Below, in pieces: positions 12,231 to 23,525 of a stretch of 64,000 nucleotides of DNA. The notes below the pieces were generated by a model, which saw only the letters and a list, made by a program, of their open reading frames with translations, had not been told where the DNA came from and did no database searches. Both the position numbers and the translations under genes were made by a program. The number at the start of each line of letters is the position of its first letter. Within the stretch, counting starts at the first letter, position 1. The DNA lies in the NCBI GenBank assembly GCA_015178975.1, contig WHVD01000001.1, forward strand, positions 2,356,001 to 2,420,000, read 5' to 3'. This DNA comes from Hysterangium stoloniferum. Taxonomy: Eukaryota; Basidiomycota; Agaricomycetes; Hysterangiales; Hysterangiaceae.

Positions 12231-13689
12231 GGCAGGCTGGCGGCACTCTCCCCAGAACCCGGCAGCCTGCCGAAAGGTGACGGTGCCTGCCGCATGGTCA
12301 CGCAGCCTGATCAAAGTTTGCGCAGACGCCAGGTAGCCAGATTAGGGTCTGTGCAGATGCTTGACCGCTTTTGGAACTTAGAAGGTTCCTTCGACTGTAT
12401 GGTTAGCGGCGAGCTGGTGTGTTTTTGGAGAGCAAATATTGGTTGTTGTGTTGAGATGTGGCCTTGAAGGTGAAGGCGCGATATGCCTCGATGAATAATA
12501 GAATGGGAGCAAGGAATTGGACCAGAGGGTGTTTGGAGGACTGTGAGAGATGTTAGTGTCCAAAATTGTTTGCATTGTACAAAGGTTATTCCTATGTGGA
12601 ATCACCTCTTAATTATCATAGCTACAGTAGGCTGATAGATATATCAAGGTGCTACAAGCTAGGGCAACCACATTTCAGGAATCTAGTGCAGCCAACTGTT
12701 TTGGAAGATATCTAGCCCTTATAACAAATTGACCATTCTTTATATTATAATATGGTTTTCAAGGTAAGATATTTATTCTCAAAAATTACCTGGAAGCATT
12801 AGCTTGAGGGGGAGGTGGAATAAATAATATATTTTAACTGTAAGCTGCAAGATTAAGTGCCTACTTAAGAAAATGTATATATAATTCAAATTAGTGCCTA
12901 TGGGTGATTCTTAGTTGATTGCTATTCTAAATCAACATTTAGATTGTAAATGCACCTAAGCTATATAAGCTTAGAAGTTATTAAACTACCAATCCAGTCA
13001 TACACACAACAGGTGAACAAGGGACACAACCAGGCAGAACTCTGAAATGAGTGAGCAATGAGAACAGTAAGCCAAATTGGGAAAGATTCTTGGGTTCTGA
13101 AGATTGACCTGAGACTGTGTTTTGATTTGAAATGGAATGTGGTGAGCAAAATCAAGATTATTTGAGTGCTGCAGGTAGCAAGTGCAACTTGGAAAAACAG
13201 TGATTGGTGACAAGGATACATATGTAGGTTAAAGGAATAGGACTTGGCTTCAGCTTATGTGCTGCACCCTTATGAACTAACTATTCAGTTGTCCTAAGAA
13301 TATGTCCTAACAACATATGTATCATCTTTCTTGTTACCTTATGTATTTCTATATTGTCACTAAACTTTCACTACTAGGCCTCTCACTGTTTCTACTAAGG
13401 TTCTCTATAGTTATTTACCTTAATAGTAGGTGAAGTAACGGTTACAAAAATATGAATAAAAACTTATAGAGTCTCATTTTTGGACTCTTTCAGATCCAAT
13501 AATTAACCAAATATTCTCATATGTATGATCTGTCAATAGGTGGTGTCATTCATATTGTTTTTAATGCACAAAAATATTCAATTTGTCCCCAGCTTTCCAC
13601 TAGTGCCAATTTCATATTTTTCAGGTCACCTGTTACTTCCTATTAATGTAAATAACCTTGACTAAAACCCTAGGTCAAACCCATGGAGA
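12231..13689. other. No gene recognised
   Basis: 12231-12330 is GC-rich with short inverted words (GGCAGGCT / AGCCTGCC). 12600-13690 is AT-rich. A Gypsy leader box, GGCTTCAGCTTATGTGCTGC, is at about 13246-13267 in reverse orientation, so at least part of this is retroelement debris. No exon was supportable. Confidence 0.6.
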
Positions 13690-16511
13690 GCCTTAGTTGC
13701 CACAGTGCAAGAATATGTCTGCATCAACCATATCATTCAAGTAGTATGTCTTGTCTGGTCCATCAAATGTTGGAATCATGTGGTATGCCCGTACCACATA
13801 CTTGAGGAAGATTATACTTTTTCCCTTCTCCTCAAATACCTGGCAGTTTTTCCAGGTTGTCTTTGGCTTCCACCTGGCTTCCTTTAGCCACTGGACAACT
13901 CCCATGTCCACTGTCTTCCCTGATGACAAAATACAGGAGAATAGAAACAGCAGACGAGCATAGCTCACTGGGTTTGTATTGATAATGATACAGTCATATC
14001 GAGGGCAACCATGGAATGATGGATTGCAGCATGCAATATCTTGTTTACCCTTCCAGTCCTCAAGAGATGCGTAGTGGATATAGACACATTTGTAGGGAAT
14101 AATCTGTAATGTTGTTAAGTCTAGAAAACTAGATGTCAAATACATACCTTGTATCCTGTTAAAATGATTTCATCTGGCACAAGATATTGATGAACAACAT
14201 TGGAGATATCTGCTGTAAGAGTATGAAGCATGGGATTATTGGGAAACTCTATAGACATCTTTGATGTCATCATGTGGTGCTGGGGGGCTCCCAATTTCCA
14301 GTAATTGTTGTTTTTTGGTGCTGTCAGCTTACTGCTGGTCTTGTTTTCCTCATTGTTGTCATTACACAAGGCTTTCAGCTCTTTAAGCTCATTGTCATAT
14401 ATTTCAACATCCATTGCAATATAGGTTAGTGCCTCCTTATTTGCATCAATGGTAATTATCTGAATCAAGCATTAATTAAACATTCAACTAGAGTGGTACA
14501 CTGTAACACACACCTGACTCTCCACATTCTTGTAGTTTGTTTGAAAGTATGCACAATGGGACTCTTGTTGAAATCCTTCTCCTGTCCATGTTGTGTAGTT
14601 GGTGGTGTTGTGTAGTTGGTGGTGTTGTGTAGTTGGTGGTGTTGTGTAGTTGGTGGTGTTGTGTAGTTGGTGGTTGATCCTTTGTGTGTGATGTCATAAT
14701 GAAGATGTGATGGTGCATGTTGCTTTGGAAAGTGAAAGTCTTTCCCATACTCCTTACTGACTGCCTTTAACATAACATGTTGTTGGCAAAACTAATATAT
14801 GGGCCTAGAAAAAAATACACACTTCACACAGTATTTCTCATACTCACACAATGCAGCTTGCATTCTGTCCAATTGCAGTGTAGTAATCATATCCAAGCCT
14901 GCAAACATCCAAAATGTTGCCAAGGCACAAATACAGTGAATGAAATATGACTTGGATGGAAACAGTTGGACAATGCAAGGAAGTGTGGTCTGAAACATTA
15001 TTAGAATAAAAGTACTAGATGGGAGTAAACTCACTTTCATAATATCCCGAAATGTGTTGCCATCAGAAAAGTCAACTGTGATAACATTGTGAACAATCTT
15101 CAAACCAGGCCAACTGGGAATGTGGGACATGCTACATGCTGAAATCAGCTAGTTTAATAGAATTAAATGAAATTAAACTCACAATTCTGAAAATTTCCCC
15201 CCTTGCTTCATGTTACCCAACACTTCAATCATCTTTGGAAAGAGATGGTCTCCCCATTTTCCCAAATCATCTGAGTGAAGAGTATCATAAGAAACTGAAG
15301 AGTACGGATCTGAGTTTGCAATGGTCCAAAATGCATTCTAAGGCATAATTCATAACAATTTGAAATCTAGTAATTCAGAACACCCACATCTGCAATGTGA
15401 AGACCATTATCTCTGAGAATTTCTTCAGTGTGTCTTTTGCTCCTTGCAGTTGTTGCCTTCTGTACAACATCTGACATTGTTTGTATTGTGCAAAGGGGAA
15501 ATACCTTTGTTATCTTGGTGAGTTCATTTTTGTGAACAAGGCACCGAGGGCAAGGATGAAGAGCTGAAGGACCCTGTGTACCACAAGTGCATGCTGCTTC
15601 TTCACCATCAACAGATTGGATAATAATACCAGTTGTGAGAACCCGCTGAACAGAATCAGAGCAAGTGACAGCTTCTCCATACTGTGAAGGGTATTGGAGG
15701 GGTTGGACGGCAACCATCAGCACCTGATGATAGATGGATCGCTTGAAAAATGCAAAGGCAGCTCTTTGTGCTTCTGTCTGAGATCCCAAGACTCAGTGAC
15801 TCCCTTCAGCATCCTTTTTGTGAACTCAGCAGAGAGCCCAGCCTGAACATTGAGTTGTGCAAACTCAAAATCAGCTCGAGTTTGGAATGGGGCCCAAGGC
15901 TCTCCTGTTTGATGTCGGTGTACATGTGGTGAAGCTTCACCAGTGGAAGGGGTAGGGATGGTGGCATCACGGTAAATGAATTCATCAGGAAGACCAGAGT
16001 GATGATGATGCACAACTCTAATGTATGGTCCCAAGGGAGTAGGCTGCTCTGTACTGTCAGGATGGTGGGATTCATGTTCAGGTATAGAAGGTGACTTGGA
16101 TGCAAAGCCATCCAGTTCTTCAGACTCAAATGACATAGCAGCACTGAAGGCAGCTGGAATAGTGTGAAATTGTATAATTGGATAAGATAAATAAGTGAGA
16201 TGATCTACAAGGTTCAGAATGCAAAGGTTGTTCTGATACAACCACATCAGGGTCTTGCCTCACTTCAGTAGCTGGCAGTTAATAAAATAAATATCATTCA
16301 CACATGTATAAGTAGGAAATTCATGCCTACCTTGGTGTGATTGTAGTTTAAATTTCACAGCAGCAGCAGAATCTTCCATTTTACGCTTGCAGCTCAGGGC
16401 ATGATTTGAAAATCCCTTAGCACTCCAATAGGAGCTGCAGTAGGTACACCAAAATGATCTCCCATCAGTGGAGCATGCACCATGATTTGGAAAGTCTTTC
16501 ATCAGAAGCAT
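13690..16511 (-). pseudogene. Plavaka-like (CACTA/KDZ-related) transposase, internally deleted
   Basis: Successive minus-strand exon-like stretches resemble Agaricomycete Plavaka-type transposases, as recalled from the family. An N-terminal C2H2-like finger (FWCTYCSSYW...HALSC) lies at 16370-16470. The PWAPFQTRADFEFA box is near 15880. FFKRSIYHQVL and CTCGTQGPSALHPCPRCLVHK lie at 15520-15760, NGLHIADVG near 15400, VDFSDGNTFRDI and LPCIVQLFPSK at 14930-15090, and YGKDFHFPKQHAPSH near 14700. The C-terminus, CVYIHYASLEDW to DADIFLHCGN, is at 13700-14090. The family normally has a long catalytic middle between the PWAPF box and the FFKR box. Here the two are only about 100 bp apart, so that region is deleted. 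Introns separate several blocks. Confidence 0.65.
14591..14675. repeat. 17-bp tandem repeat, five copies, inside the transposase exon
   Basis: The unit TTGTGTAGTTGGTGGTG is repeated nearly perfectly five times. In the transposase frame (minus strand) it falls where family members read TTNYST-like residues before a glutamine-rich segment. Because 17 is not a multiple of three, each change in copy number shifts the frame. Confidence 0.9.
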
Positions 16512-16707
16512 TTGTTAGAATTTGCGGGTTCAGAATACACTTGACTCGGTTTGGGTACAAGAACACGTTGCAAACGTATGAAGTGTAGAGTACAAGTACC
16601 TAGTTTAAGTACCTACTACTGGTAATACTATACCCGGTTACCCAACAATCACATGCTACATTGTTCGCAAACCCAAAAAATCTAATAGCGTTATGTAACA
16701 GGGTTGT

Positions 16708-17044
16708 TGTAAGGGCAACCCTAATAATGGTATCACACTAGTAGAGGAAATCCAAAGAGATATACATATATAAGTAACTAAATACAAAACAACTATCTAC
16801 TCACCTAGTAGAGGAAATCCAAAGAGAAAAGTCTAAGGAAACTCTACTAGGTGTGACACGTCAACTATACAGTACGCAGCATATTTTCCCACACCTTAAG
16901 CGCCCTCATACATCAGTTCAATGTACCCTATAAAGAATAAGGTGTCCTGTAATGGGGAGGTAATAAAATAGAATAGACAATAAAGCATAATCTGGGGGTT
17001 ACTAATTTGTGGAACATAAAGTGTGAATGATTTGTCCCCTTACA
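16708..17044. mobile_element. Solo LTR, family LTR-2, with 5-bp target duplication
   Basis: The 337-bp element starts TGTAAGGG and ends CCCTTACA (perfect 8-bp terminal inverted repeats). It is flanked on both sides by GTTGT (16703-16707 and 17045-17049). A second copy of the family is split by an inversion at 21166-22243. No coding sequence; the shape fits a solo LTR left by LTR-LTR recombination. Confidence 0.85.
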
Positions 17045-17369
17045 GTTGTGTTGTCACAGGGTTGTGTTGTTACACAGTTTAACTGATTTGGACAAAAATA
17101 ATTTGTCCACGTTCTCTGAAGGAGGCATGTGATATAAATAACAAGACTCAATCACTTTTTATGCCACTTATTGTTCTCTTGTTCCTTTTTCTTTTTGCTT
17201 TTTCTCTCTCATTGTTCTATGTCATGTACTGTATATCCTGTATTCTAAGTTCCACACTCCCTATCTTGTCTCATCTCAATTCTGCACTTGATACCTTCAG
17301 CGATGGGCAGTTTCTTGCCTCCACCGGGGCATTCAAGCTCTGGTGCGTAATCTTCCTTGATCTCCCTTT

Positions 17370-17545
17370 TTGCTCAAGAACCTTGCTACTTTCGAGGACA
17401 CGGAGAAGGACAATTATGAGTGTATGCCGACAGTGAGATATTGAGCTTCTTATGGACAAGGAACGAGGTCATTTCTTGAGGAGTCGACTCTGTGAACAGC
17501 TGAGTATGAGCAGGGAAGTTTTGCTGATTGATTTGGTCGCGTTGG
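17370..17545. repeat. Inverted fragment of the W segment
   Basis: This stretch is the reverse complement of about 48765-48945 in W3, sharing for example GAGTATGAGCAGGGAAGTTTT. It is the only cassette fragment found in the opposite orientation. It abuts X2. Confidence 0.6.
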
Positions 17546-18676
17546 TGCATTTTTATCAGAAATGGTACATGACAGGTAAGCACAGTGTCCAAAGTCTCCT
17601 TGAAAGCATGGGCTTAAAAAAAGCACCTCTCTAGTCACATTTACTTCGTTGGGTATGTCCGTCACATTTTACATTTTGTACACTTTTTAACTCTGTTTTT
17701 CCAGTATCTTCACCGTTCTCTGTCTTGACTTCACTCTCTACTGCATCCCTGGGGCATGTTCATCATATCGTAAGTTAAACCACTTTTGCTTATTCATGCT
17801 CGAGGCGAGAATATGTATTTAGACAATAATATACCATACCATGCACGATGGGATGCTGACTCTGGTGAATACCATGGAATAGGCTGAATTGTTGAAATCT
17901 TCTCATGACACAACTGTTACGCCTATAACCTTTACCATCCACAGGCTACCGGCTCATCAAAGGGAAGTGAATATCACCACCATAACTCCGGCCCTGGATG
18001 AGTTCTACAGATTTCACACTGTAATCAGGGAGCAGATTGGGCAGTAGATTTGCCACACTAGATTCAGTACTGATCCTCAGTGATGTCACGGTAGCGGATG
18101 AGTATTTAATTCTTCCTGGGCACTCCTTGCTTCTTCCCAGTCGTTCATCTCGAAGTGGTGGCCTTATTTCCCCCATACGAATCCGTAGCTGACCAATTTC
18201 AGTGATTGCCGCTACAATGAAATTCACCGGAACTGATTGATATAAGATTAAATAATCAAAGGTTCGTACCAAAAGTGCCTCGAACAATCCTAACCAACAA
18301 CAGACAAACCAAACACAGCGACACGTCCCGGCAACTTAGCATTTGATCAGGAAGTGGTGTTTTGGGAAAGCCTTCATATGGGGGAAATACGGCCACCTCA
18401 TTCCGAACGTCTGAGCTCATATAGAGTTGAACCGTTCTCAACAGATACTACTCTATATTGTGAGGCTGTCATGTTTATTGTTTCATGGTAGATCGAGACA
18501 CATGATTCCTATCTTCTGTTCTTACTATCATGTATACATATATATGACAAATCATCTTTATGTTTGAGTTCATTCTGGGGTATTTTTTATTTCGCTATTC
18601 CCACTCGGGAGGTTTGAATGTACCCTCTGACTGCTTCAAAGAGTGGGTGGGAACGGAGCAAGACGAAACGGATCCG
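17546..18676 (-). pseudogene. X2, left part (3' half of an X paralog)
   Basis: Counterpart of 57470-58440 and 40260-41006. The minus-strand coding stretch 17946-18287 contains AAITEIGQLRIRMGEIRPP and LLPDYSVKSVELIQGRSYGG, conserved among X copies. I do not recognise the domain. The segment is interrupted at 18676/18677 by insertion of the Ngaro-like element and continues at 25828. An in-place comparison with X1, X3 and X4 shows small indels, so this copy is probably not functional. Confidence 0.5.
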
Positions 18677-18812
18677 CTGACTAATTGGTGTCATCATCTA
18701 TAGCTTGCAATCCAACCTTAATGGATGACGGGGGGAAGGAGGAGGATTGCCTGTCCACTCACCAGCAGACAAACAGCCCGAGTGTGAGATGGAGGAACAT
18801 GCCACTTCCAGA
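18677..18812 (-). repeat. Ngaro-like element repeat B2
   Basis: Begins CTGACTAATTGGTGTCATCA and ends ATGCCACTTCC. It matches B1 (18961-19092) over its whole length with few differences and marks the outer 3' end of the element on the minus strand. Confidence 0.8.
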
Positions 18813-18836
18813 CACTAAAGGGTTGGGAGGGAGGGC

Positions 18837-18960
18837 AAAGATTCTACTCGAGCAGACGAGTAGGTAGTATGTTGTCTGAAGTAGGTGCCTTGTTTCCACC
18901 TTAGTCAGCACCTTCTGATCCCAAAGCTCTCATTGTTCGCAGCAGGTTCAGTAAGTATAG
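18837..18960 (-). repeat. Ngaro-like element repeat A2
   Basis: Runs from AAAGATTCTACTCGAGCAG to CAGGTTCAGTAAGTATA. It is a close copy of A1 (25708-25827) at the opposite end of the element; differences include CGAGCAGACGAG versus CAAGCAGACAAG, again CG-to-CA changes. Confidence 0.8.
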
Positions 18961-19092
18961 CTGACTAATTGGTGTCATCACCTATAGCTTGCAATCGAAC
19001 CTTAATGGATGATGGGGGGGAGGAGGAGGATTGCCTGTCTGCTCACCAGCAGACAAACAGCCTGAGTGTGAGATGGAGGAACATGCCACTTC
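18961..19092 (-). repeat. Ngaro-like element repeat B1
   Basis: Near-identical to B2. It directly abuts A2 and follows the recombinase gene on the minus strand. Confidence 0.8.
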
Positions 19093-19203
19093 CCACCTAC
19101 CACACACAGTCAGCTTGTTCCTACATCCATGCCGACTCCCCCAAAATAAATAAACATAACGGTGATAGCATAAGCATAAGCAGTGAGATAAAAAAACATG
19201 AGT

Positions 19204-20483
19204 TTAAACTACATCACGGCAACATCGCAGTACAGAAAGTAGCCATGGCAGAGCATAATGACTGTTGGTCCTGCAAGGAAACACCACAAAGGAAGCGAGA
19301 ATCTCATCACAATCCCGCCAATATACTAAAAAGGTGGAAGAAGTTCATTGGCCTACTGACATTACAATAAAAGGGTCAACACCCATCAGAAAGAGATGAG
19401 TAGTGCCTCCAATGCGAAATGCATGACCCTTGCATAGGGGCAAACCAACGAGTGTCCAGATTTCATACAGCGTTCCAAAAACCACGATTTGCACATTGGA
19501 GTGTAGCCAGTGGGAGTTTCCCATGCAAAAAGGGGGGCATCGGGTGGAATGTCATTATTGACATGAAAATGTGCAAGGAGAGCATGGTAGGGACTGGTAT
19601 CATCACTGGTATCAGTAATGTTAATATCATCGCCACAGCAAAGGTGAGTTTTGGACCATGGAATATGAAATTTCGCGAAAGCAATGTTCATGGAAGTAAC
19701 CCCCATAGAAAAAGGAACACTGCGAGAGATGTGAAAGATAGGGTCAAAATTCCCCATGGCCTTAATTGTGAGTTCACCAAGGCAACAGGAAGACCAGAAT
19801 GAAACACATGCTACAGCAAACATGGCAACATCAAATGAATCACAAAGATCTAAATGATGGGCCAGAGCCCGCACATGTGTGATGGTCAGAGCTTCACGTT
19901 TGGGTAAGAAGGCAGAATCTGGAGCGAGACGTGTAATGCCTTTGATAGTTCGGGTCAACAAAGCACCACCCAACCCAGGGGCCCCATTGAGGACGTGCCA
20001 AAAGTGAATCCCTTGCAGCCACTTTTTGACTGTACCACCCCCAACTAAGCCAGCCCCCTGGGATGTAACAAAAAGGGAAAGGAGATCCTCAGAAGCTGGC
20101 ATTCGGTCAGTCTCGGATATGCCAGCATTATCACAAAAATTTGTGAAGCGAAGCAAACCTGCAGGATAGCCAGCAAGGGAATCATCTGTTAAGGATGACA
20201 ACATGACTGAATGCCACTATGCAATCAAAGCTGCAGAAAAACGTGTGGAGAGATGAGCATGATGTGTGATTGCGAAAGGTGTGAGCCATGTCAGAAACCA
20301 ATCTTTGGCAAGGACATGTGGGCGAAGAATGGAAGGAGAGATCATTGAGAAGGGATCAGTAGAATATTGGGGCCGTCGAAAGCGAACAAGTGAGTGCAGC
20401 AAGGAGGGAGTGGCCCCAATTCCCTCCATCTCAGATGTTGCAGCACGTGCACAAACACGTGCACCAGCAATGGAACTAGACAT
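19204..20483 (-). pseudogene. Tyrosine recombinase (integrase) of the Ngaro-like element, broken
   Basis: On the minus strand the protein runs through FLTWLTPFAITHHAHLSTRF, YPAGLLRFTNFC and the core GELTIKAMGNFDP. Near 19440, in a shifted frame, it reads GHAFRIGGTTHLFLMGVDP, the HxxR box of tyrosine recombinases. A later YWRDCDEIL (about 19310) could hold the nucleophile tyrosine. Lesions are an in-frame TAG at about 20205-20207, a frameshift at about 19460-19480, and at least one further indel before the C-terminus. The protein would normally insert the circular DNA copy by site-specific recombination. Identification rests on family motifs recalled for Agaricomycete DIRS/Ngaro elements. Confidence 0.8.
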
Positions 20484-21156
20484 AAAGGAGGTAAGGGGCT
20501 AGCTCTGGTGGGAGCTGAAACTGAGGATGCAACCTCTCAACTTGTGAACCGAAAACACCACGGGAAATCAGGTCAGCCAAATTGTCAGTAGAGGGAACAT
20601 AGAGAGGGGAGACAGTGTTATTCGCAGGGACAAGAGAAGCTGCCATACATCTAACAGAATCATTGCATTGCAGATTGTGCAAATGACCCCAGTAGAAGGC
20701 CCCGATAACACCAGTGTTATCACCATGAATAATAAATTCAGTGTTAGTGTAAGACAGGCGATCCAGCCAGTGGAGAGTGAGTTCCAGTGCAATACATTCT
20801 GCCCAACCAATGTCCTGCCCATGTGAAGCCCAACCCTCCTGCAAATGCCAGGCTGCCCATTTCGAGCCAACAACGAGGCCAACACCCCAAGAAGCGGAAG
20901 CATCGAAATAAATATGCAAGTCCAGAACCACACGAGGTAAAAGGGAATGTGTCAGGGCTGGATGTGTGAGCGCATCATGCCACCAGTGCAAATCAGCAAT
21001 TAAAGAAGGCAACACATGATGATGGGCAAAATTATTTGGAAAGCGAGAAATGAAGGAGGTCAATGTAACAAGATATGAGCAGCCAGTGGTGAAAATAAAG
21101 GTAAAATGCTGCAAGGAACCATGGAGGGAAGTCGCTTGTGGTCGAGTAACCGTCAT
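20476..21156 (-). pseudogene. RNase H region of the Ngaro-like polyprotein
   Basis: The frame reads WWHDALTHPALTHSLLP, then DLHIYFDASASWGVGLV, WAECIALELTLHWLD and HGDNTGVIGAF. These are the four acidic motifs (D, E, D and a downstream D in PSTDNLADLISRG) of retroelement RNase H. It would degrade the RNA strand during reverse transcription. The frame is open over about 226 codons. It is detached from its reverse transcriptase by the LTR insertion and inversion at its 5' side, so it cannot be part of a working polyprotein here. Confidence 0.8.
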
Positions 21157-21165
21157 GTTAGCGGC

Positions 21166-21430
21166 TGTAAAGGGACAAGTTATTCACACCCTATATCCCC
21201 CAGATTATACTGTACTGTTTATTCCCTTTTATTATCTCACCATTGTAGAGTAGAACACTTCATCCTTTGTAGGGTATATTGAGTGGATGTGTGTGGGTGC
21301 TTAAGGTGTGGGAAAATGCATTGTGCACTGTATAGTTGACATGTCACACCTGATAGAGTTTCCTTAGACTTTTCTCTTTGGATTCCTCTATCAGGTGAGT
21401 ACTAAGTGGTACACTGTGGCAGCAGTTGCA
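21166..21430 (-). repeat. 3' portion of an LTR-2 copy, separated by inversion
   Basis: The reverse complement matches 16795-17044 of the solo LTR and ends ...CCCTTTACA at 21166. The remaining 5' part of the same LTR lies at 22158-22243 in the opposite orientation. The bases outside the two LTR ends, GCCGC and GCTGC read in the original orientation, are a near-perfect 5-bp target duplication. Confidence 0.75.
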
Positions 21431-21510
21431 CAATATGTGAGCTCTTCTTATCTTCTCATTATCTTCATTTGTACACTTTCTCGTTGGAGCTGTTATTGCT
21501 ATGTTGGTGT

Positions 21511-21585
21511 TGAGCCAATGTGGGCACGTTGATGTTGAGCCACTATGGGCACGTTGATGTTGAGCCACTATGGGCACATTGATGT
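21511..21585. repeat. 25-bp tandem repeat, three copies
   Basis: The unit is TGAGCCACTATGGGCACGTTGATGT with minor changes, three times in tandem, next to the left inversion breakpoint in the Ngaro-like element. It is written here only as a description: unit words TGAGCCA and GGGCACGTTGATGT. Confidence 0.85.
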
Positions 21586-21600
21586 TGCCATTGGGTCTTC

Positions 21601-22157
21601 ATGGCGGCATTACCCTTGCATGTGATACATTATACTCACAAGTTTCAGGTTTCTACGTGTCCCCCAGGCAGAGAAGGCACTGCCCTGGATGTTATGGATG
21701 CTTTTTGCAACTCTCCTATTCTTCCCACCCATAAATGTTACATTGCATGCATGTTTGACAATGCCATTTATATTGACCATTGCACACCATTCGGTCTCAC
21801 TTCTGCGACTGGCATGCAGGGCAAGGTTGCTGATGTCACTTGTGATCTGCTCCTGTGCTATTTTCTGGCCTTTGTGGCAAAGTGGGTGGGAGATTTCACC
21901 CTTTTCAGGAAGCCCTCACACTCCTTATCCCACCCAAATGGCATATCCTATGTATTTTGGCACTCACTTGCCAATATTTTGTCCTATATCCAATCACTGG
22001 GTATCCCTTTCCATGATATCCAATCCAAAGGCCAGGATTTTGCTTCGACTGTGACTTATGCTGGCTTCATGTGGGACTTGCAGAACTGCACAGTTTCTCT
22101 CCCTGAGAAGAAATGCCTTAAACATCAGGTGAAGCTTGAACAGGTTTTGCTGGCTGC
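21601..22157 (+). pseudogene. Inverted reverse transcriptase core of the Ngaro-like element
   Basis: The plus-strand frame reads VSTCPPGREGTALDVMDAF, then HCTPFGLTSATGMQG, ADVTCDLLLCYF and AKWVGDFTLF, the palm motifs of YR-retrotransposon reverse transcriptase. It is on the opposite strand to gag, RNase H and recombinase. The usual VDDF catalytic box reads VGDF, so the first aspartate of the pair is replaced by glycine. The upstream finger region of the same enzyme is still on the minus strand at 22238-22680, so this piece was flipped after insertion. Confidence 0.85.
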
Positions 22158-22243
22158 TGTAAGGGCAACCCTAGTAGTGGAAATCACACTGATAGAGGAA
22201 TCCAAAGTATGTATATATAAGTCTAAATACAAGATAACTATCT
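22158..22243 (+). repeat. 5' portion of an LTR-2 copy at an inversion breakpoint
   Basis: Starts TGTAAGGGCAACCCTA, matching 16708-16795 of the solo LTR, and breaks off at CTATCTAG. Its continuation is 21430-21166 on the other strand. Confidence 0.75.
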
Positions 22244-22680
22244 AGGGCAATCAACTGCATTAATCCACGAGTTAGTTGAATAACCCAAAGAATCTTTCTT
22301 GCTAAGATGATAAATCATCCACAAATTTGTTGACCCAGGCTTGGCAATCAGACCAAGGGGTGCAGTGTGAAAATGTCCACCAAAAATTGTATGTGCAACG
22401 TCAATTGAAAAAGGACCAGACATCCGGCCAAGGTGAATCTCCTCCTGCAAATGTTGCAAAAGAAATTCAGGATCCAGGCCAGCAGAAGGAAGATTAGGCC
22501 AAATAAAGGTGGATGTAAGGGGAGGGGGATTACCAATGGGTGAACCATGGATCATATCATAAACGAGAGTAGGGTAACAAGTGGACAAGCCTGCATCAAG
22601 CAAAGCTCTACACCATGCGTCCGGCACATATGGCGTTGGTAAAAGGTGTAAACAATTAGTTGCAGGGACACGTCCATGTA
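22244..22680 (-). pseudogene. N-terminal (finger) part of Ngaro-like reverse transcriptase
   Basis: The minus-strand frame contains LHLLPTPYVPDAW, GRMSGPFSIDVAHTIFGGHF and KKDSLGYSTNSWINAVDCP. This is the segment that precedes the palm domain in this family. It stops at 22244, exactly where the inverted palm segment and split LTR begin. Together with 21601-22157 it accounts for one reverse transcriptase. Confidence 0.75.
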
Positions 22681-22874
22681 GGATGCGTGGTGTCACCACA
22701 GAGAGAGCAAGTGTGGGATGGGTGCCCTGACCCCTGCTGCTCACAGGCCCCCCCAGGCATTGTACCTGACACAGAGCTCCACGCTGGAACCCTGTCGCAG
22801 GAACCGACCTCCCCGCCACTCAGCAATGATGGGCCGGTCTGGATGAGAGGACCTGGTTGCATGGCAGAAACGTG

Positions 22875-23262
22875 CAAAATGCGAGTTGTGCGCTCCACAA
22901 TGGAGATACAGGAACCTGTCGGCACCTTTGCAGTGGGTGCTGAGGCCCGAAAGGAATCACCATGATATGGATGGTATGCAGTCCCCAGGGTGTGGCGGGA
23001 TATGTCAGAAAGGGTGGTATCACTACTCCGTGTGGCAGGTGCAGGTGATGCAGCATGCACATTACATGCAAAATGCGAGTTGTGCACTCCACAATGGAGA
23101 TACAGGAACCTGTCGGCACCTTTGCAGTGGGTGCTGAGGCCCGAAAGGAATCACCATGATATGGATGGTATGCAGTCCCCAGGGTGTGGCGGGATATGTC
23201 AGAAAGGGTGGTATCACTACTCCATGTGGCAGGTGCAGGTGATGCAGCATGCACATTACATG
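22875..23262. repeat. Tandem duplication of a 194-bp unit in gag
   Basis: 22875-23068 and 23069-23262 are almost identical, differing by single bases such as GTGCGCTCC versus GTGCACTCC. Since 194 is not a multiple of three, the duplication shifts the gag frame. Confidence 0.9.
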
Positions 23263-23525
23263 GTACCACCTGCAATGAATCACCAGGCTGGGCAGGAAGG
23301 CCTTGGCGTGCACACTGCCATTCGAAAGATAAAATGTAAAACATGTCAGAGGGATCAGGCACCGTAGGTGACGTTGAATTCCACTGAATGTGCAATGCTT
23401 TGTCCATCTCAAACCAAGCAGGAAACCACATTGCAAAGTCAGGGTCTGCCTGCATTTTGTCACAATGTTTGTACCAACCTTAAGCGGCGGGCCCGTCACC
23501 ACACATATCTCATATAATGGATAAC

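Noticed and set aside
14591..14675. CRISPR-like array
   Set aside because: Units are directly contiguous without spacers; it is a simple 17-bp tandem repeat in a fungal transposase.
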